A stretch of DNA of 16,031 bases from Ghiorsea sp. (lineage in GTDB: Bacteria > Pseudomonadota > Zetaproteobacteria > Mariprofundales > Mariprofundaceae). Within the stretch, counting starts at the first letter, position 1. Each line of letters begins with the position of its first letter. The notes under the pieces were generated by a model. The model saw only the letters and a list, made by a program, of their open reading frames with translations. It was not told the DNA's origin and ran no database searches. The translations under genes were made by a program, and so were the position numbers. Positions 13,782-16,031 of this stretch are shown piece by piece. Location of the stretch: contig JALUWH010000084.1 in the NCBI GenBank assembly GCA_027019685.1, positions 1 to 16,031 of the forward strand. The letters are read 5' to 3'.

Positions 13782-14666
13782 TCATGCAGCCATTCTTTCA
13801 AAATTAGCGGGTTTTGTATAGCCGATGCCTGAATGAATTCTTTGATGGTTGTAGAATCGGTTGATATAGCTATTCAAAGCATAGCGTAACTCATTTTCAG
13901 TTTTAAAGTTTCGTCCTCGTATGAGTTCAGCTTTTAGGCTATGAAAAAATGACTCCATATGAGCATTGTCTGTACAGTGACCAGGACGATTAACGCTATG
14001 CCGCATACCATGCTTTATCAGTTCATCTTGAAACTTGTAAGCTGTATATTCAATGCCTCTATCCGTGTGAAAAAGCATGTTTTCACCAAGCTTTCTTCTT
14101 TTAATCGCATGTTTTAATGCACGAATAGTTAAATTAACCGTTCTATCATTGCCAAGTGACCAGCCCACTATACGGCGACTATATGTATCCATAACCGTTG
14201 CCAAATAACGCCATTTTCCTTTTACTTTTAAGTAGGTGACATCACCCACCCATACCTGATTAAGCTTGTTCGGTGCAGGCTCTAGGCGTTTGATATTATC
14301 ACCTTGAACTTTGAACTTCTTATAACCTGGCTGGCGGCGTGTAACCTTCACGACTCTGCCTACCAATGCCTGTTCTTTCATCAAACGTTCCACTCGCTTT
14401 TTGCCAATATCATAGCCTTCAGTCTGTAATGCGGCGTGGACTCTTGGGCTGCCATATGTGCCACGGCTGCGTTGATGAATGTGTAGAACCTTCTTGGTAA
14501 GCTTTTGATCTTCAAGGGCATGAGCCGATGGTTTGCGTTTACACCAATCATAGTAACCACTTCGTGATACTTTGAGCCATGCACATAAGTATTTCACGCC
14601 TAGTTGTCGGTTTCTTTGGATGAATTGATAGCGTTCTGATGTTTTTCCGCAAGAAACCGTTGCCAC
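13782..14666 (-). CDS. IS3-family transposase, OrfB part (DDE domain)
   Basis: OrfB supplies the catalytic rve-type DDE domain. It opens with an HTH_21-like region (GVKYLCAWLKVSRSGYYDWC, then GTYGSPRVHAAL). The catalytic residues are Asp in WVGDVTYLK, Asp in LFHTDRG and Glu in MESFFHSLKAE, with the usual RFYNHQRIHSGIGYTKPANF near the end. The GTG at 14666 is only the formal start; the protein is expected as an OrfAB fusion made by -1 frameshifting at 14672-14666, joining the frame of orfA. Length and motifs look complete. Confidence 0.92.
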   Translation of the reverse strand: MATVSCGKTSERYQFIQRNRQLGVKYLCAWLKVSRSGYYDWCKRKPSAHALEDQKLTKKVLHIHQRSRGTYGSPRVHAALQTEGYDIGKKRVERLMKEQALVGRVVKVTRRQPGYKKFKVQGDNIKRLEPAPNKLNQVWVGDVTYLKVKGKWRYLATVMDTYSRRIVGWSLGNDRTVNLTIRALKHAIKRRKLGENMLFHTDRGIEYTAYKFQDELIKHGMRHSVNRPGHCTDNAHMESFFHSLKAELIRGRNFKTENELRYALNSYINRFYNHQRIHSGIGYTKPANFERMAA

Positions 14667-14959
14667 TTTTTTAGAAGTTCATTTTCCTGTTTTAACCTTG
14701 CAACTTCTTTTTGTAAGGATTTTACCTTATCCAGTTCGACTTTATCTTTGGCAAGGCTTACAACTTTTTTACGTTTATCAGCCATGATTTTTCCTTCCCG
14801 ATATTCCTTTCTCCACCGCGATAACATGAACGGGTGAATATCGAGCGTTTCTGCCACAGCTTTGACTTGCACGCCACTCATCATGCTTAATTGCACTGCT
14901 TTGGACTTAAATTCTTCACTATATTTCCAAGTTTTCCTTGGTTGATTGCTCTTGGGCAT
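14600..14959 (-). CDS. IS3-family transposase, OrfA part (HTH)
   Basis: The 119-residue protein has an HTH_Tnp_1 domain (KTWKYSEEFKSKAVQL, then VKAVAETLDIHPFMLSRWRK) that binds the IS ends. A leucine-zipper-like helix follows (DKVKSLQKEVARLKQENELL) for dimerisation. Its 3' end overlaps orfB by 67 bp in the other frame. Alone it normally acts as a regulator; fused to OrfB it forms the transposase. ATG 14959 lies about 26 bp inside the right end, behind AAGGAG. Confidence 0.92.
   Translation of the reverse strand: MPKSNQPRKTWKYSEEFKSKAVQLSMMSGVQVKAVAETLDIHPFMLSRWRKEYREGKIMADKRKKVVSLAKDKVELDKVKSLQKEVARLKQENELLKKWQRFLAEKHQNAINSSKETDN
14666..14672 (-). promoter_or_regulatory. -1 frameshift site A AAA AAG
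   Basis: On the minus strand AAAAAAG sits in the orfA frame as CTA-AAA-AAG, inside the orfA/orfB overlap. It is the canonical slippery heptamer of IS3-family elements, and orfB is in the -1 frame, as required for the OrfAB fusion. Confidence 0.85.
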
Positions 14960-15029
14960 CAGACATCTCCTTGATAGGTTTTGATGTCCGTTTTATCGGG
15001 GGAAGATCATGTCCCTCTCGAATTTTTGG

Positions 15030-15323
15030 TTATGTGTTTTGTGCATATTCACGAATAACCTCAACAATCTGAACTTGATATGAAGAATACCATTTAGCAG
15101 CCCCGTACTTTTGGGCTATTAGGTGTTCGGAATTCTCTTTCCAAGCCTGTATTTGCTCTTTACTTTCCCAATATGAGATGGCAATTTCAATATTCCCTTC
15201 AGATATTGATATGAACTCTTTACAGCCATATTTACTTTTTGCCAACTCTTGCATTCGAGCAGCCATCTCAAAGTAAGCTTCATCAAGCTTATTGATTTCT
15301 GCTCTAAATATTACGGCATACAT
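15030..15323 (-). CDS. ABM-domain protein (YqjZ-like putative monooxygenase)
   Basis: The 97-residue protein reads as an antibiotic-biosynthesis-monooxygenase (dimeric ferredoxin-like barrel) domain of the YqjZ type. The marks are MYAVIFRAEINKLDEAYFEM, then GCKEFISISEGNIEIAISYW, the helix SKEQIQAWKENSEHLIAQKY and the last strand YQVQIVEVIREYA. Family members range from small-molecule monooxygenases to heme-degrading or non-catalytic proteins, so substrate and activity are unknown. It is a single-gene cassette: the start is about 25 bp after the cassette boundary and the stop codon lies inside the attC R'' box. That attC is broken by the IS3-family element 20 bp past the stop. Confidence 0.85.
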   Translation of the reverse strand: MYAVIFRAEINKLDEAYFEMAARMQELAKSKYGCKEFISISEGNIEIAISYWESKEQIQAWKENSEHLIAQKYGAAKWYSSYQVQIVEVIREYAQNT

Positions 15324-15351
15324 AATTCTTTTTCATTTCCTGTTACACATA

Positions 15352-15360
15352 ACTATACCA
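15352..15360 (-). promoter_or_regulatory. Extended -10 promoter candidate at the array entry
   Basis: On the minus strand TGGTATAGT is an extended -10 box whose last bases overlap the G/TTATGT cassette boundary (15353-15347). It faces the ABM gene 30 bp away and could drive the first cassettes. No good -35 box is seen. Confidence 0.35.
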
Positions 15361-15446
15361 ATAGGAGTAAACAGTATTACACATTATTGACTCCTATAGG
15401 TGGACATATTTTCCTCATTATTACATATTAAAGCTAAAATGAGGAA
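15358..15446. repeat. Two inverted repeats at the right border of the array
   Basis: CCAATAGGAGT (15358-15368) and ACTCCTATAGG (15390-15400) are inverted copies with one mismatch. TTCCTCATT (15411-15419) and AATGAGGAA (15438-15446) are perfect inverted copies. They lie between the first cassette boundary and the exonuclease gene. They could be part of an attI-like or decayed attC region, or 3' hairpins of the exonuclease transcript; no second R box was found. Confidence 0.45.
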
Positions 15447-15529
15447 TGCATGTTTGTAGCATACTTTCGTTGTTGCAATGTGAAGTGGGCTTGTTGGAAT
15501 GTCAAACACAGTCAGTTGCAAGGTTGGCA

Positions 15530-16031
15530 TCATGTGTCTTGCCAAGCATTTAAAAATTCTGCCAAATGTGGGCGGTGTTCGCTTTCCGATTCAAGGTAGT
15601 TGCGCATACCCAAGATGGCTCTGGCATAAGCGCCTTCGGAGAGTTCGCCTTTGAATAACATCCAGCGGAACATGATTAAGGCTGTGGTACAAACATCAGT
15701 TTCACAATAATTGCGGATAGCATCAATTTCTCCGCCTTCAAACATGCCACGCACATCATCACCTGCTGTGTCTAACTTGCCGGGAATACCAAAAGCAGTC
15801 GCCACCTCGTGCATGGAGCAGCGGGCTGATGCACCAAAATCAGACAACACTTCGAGTAAGTCCAAATGATAGTTGTGGGCATAGCGGGATTCATAATTAT
15901 TCCATTTATCGCCTTCTTTAAACCATCTTGGGCAAGATAAACCATGTACCATAGCTCTATATTTGAGCACGGGCATATCAAAACCTCTGCCATTAAAGCT
16001 GACCAGTTGCGGTGCGCGGGATTCGATGATG
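15530..16031 (-). CDS. PolB-type 3'-5' exonuclease (5' end cut by window edge)
   Basis: The C-terminal 166 residues are present and the frame stays open to the edge. SFNGRGFDMPVLKYRAM is the ExoII-type motif of DnaQ/PolB-like exonucleases (N-G-x-x-F-D). The stretch from CETDVCTTALIMFRWMLFKG holds the ExoIII-type region with the catalytic aspartate following the expected tyrosine (NYCETD). The ExoI DxE motif would lie upstream of the edge. This matches the predicted 3'-5' exonuclease family similar to PolB exonuclease domains, of which many members lack a polymerase domain; this one ends after the exonuclease fold. It likely serves DNA repair or processing and seems to be core DNA flanking the cassette array. 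Confidence 0.8.
   Translation of the reverse strand, partial: IIESRAPQLVSFNGRGFDMPVLKYRAMVHGLSCPRWFKEGDKWNNYESRYAHNYHLDLLEVLSDFGASARCSMHEVATAFGIPGKLDTAGDDVRGMFEGGEIDAIRNYCETDVCTTALIMFRWMLFKGELSEGAYARAILGMRNYLESESEHRPHLAEFLNAWQDT

Larger units (their letters stand above)
13746..15009 (-). mobile_element. IS3-family insertion sequence (1264 bp)
   Basis: The ends are perfect 25-bp inverted repeats starting TGATCTTCCCCCGATAAA (13746-13770 and 14985-15009), with the TG/CA tips usual for IS3. Inside are overlapping orfA and orfB with a slippery heptamer. No target duplication is evident: the flanks are AGT and TGT. Both frames are open and the DDE residues are present, so the element may be active. 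Confidence 0.9.
13698..15035 (-). other. attC site of the ABM cassette, split by an IS element
   Basis: On the minus strand the left part (15035-15010) has R'' ACATAAC, holding the ABM stop codon, and GAGAGGGAC. The right part (13745-13698) has CCCCTCATTTAGGGC and R' GTTAGCT. GAGGG pairs with CCCTC, and the two parts join to a site of about 74 bp once the 1264-bp IS is removed. The R'' box is the complement of GTTATGT, which opens this cassette at 15353-15347. Excision of the ABM cassette is probably blocked. Confidence 0.75.
11712..15353 (-). mobile_element. Integron gene-cassette array (CALIN or part of an integron)
   Basis: All cassette genes read on the minus strand, each followed by an attC. 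Order from right to left: ABM protein, PIN/Phd pair, GFA protein, DUF559/Vsr-like nuclease. Three cassettes begin after G with TTATGT, TTAGCT and TTATAT, and their own attC R'' boxes are ACATAAC, AGCTAAC and ATATAAC, the exact complements. That is the known signature of cassettes inserted by integrase from circular forms. No intI gene or clear attI is in the window; core-like genes lie on both sides. An IS3-family element interrupts the array. Confidence 0.85.

Overview
The window is chromosomal DNA of a Gram-negative proteobacterium of fairly low GC content, judged by eye. It carries outer-membrane porins, lipoproteins, sigma-54-type promoters and proteobacterial metF/dcd/thrC genes. Gamma- or Zetaproteobacteria are plausible, but I cannot fix the taxon from the sequence alone.

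Left part (1-5111). The 5' end of a threonine synthase gene (thrC, minus strand) lies behind what reads as a complete SAM-I riboswitch, with its own promoter and intrinsic terminator. A small plus-strand lipoprotein gene broken by a frameshift follows. Next come three minus-strand genes for exported proteins (two lipoproteins and one signal-peptide protein) and a two-component pair, a NarL/LuxR-type regulator overlapping a 7TM sensor kinase.

Middle part (5202-11508). metF and dcd form a tight minus-strand pair. A 160-bp MITE-like element with IS5-type ends sits just downstream of an alginate_exp-type porin gene. The porin gene diverges from a formate/nitrite-type (FNT) channel gene, and each has a good -24/-12 sigma-54 promoter. 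A strong terminator separates FNT from a PP2C phosphatase-Ser/Thr kinase fusion. Porin, inner-membrane channel and fusion protein look like a nitrogen-responsive small-anion uptake module (inference). A DUF6172-like gene and a palindromic repeat follow.

Right part (11712-15353). This is a small integron gene-cassette array read on the minus strand: an ABM-domain protein, a PIN/Phd toxin-antitoxin pair, a GFA-family protein and a frameshifted DUF559/Vsr-like nuclease, separated by attC sites. The strongest proof is that in three cassettes the attC R'' box is the exact complement of the bases that open the same cassette. No integrase gene is in the window, so this is either a CALIN or part of a larger integron. 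An apparently intact IS3-family element has split one attC in two. Beyond the array, a PolB-type 3'-5' exonuclease gene runs off the right edge.
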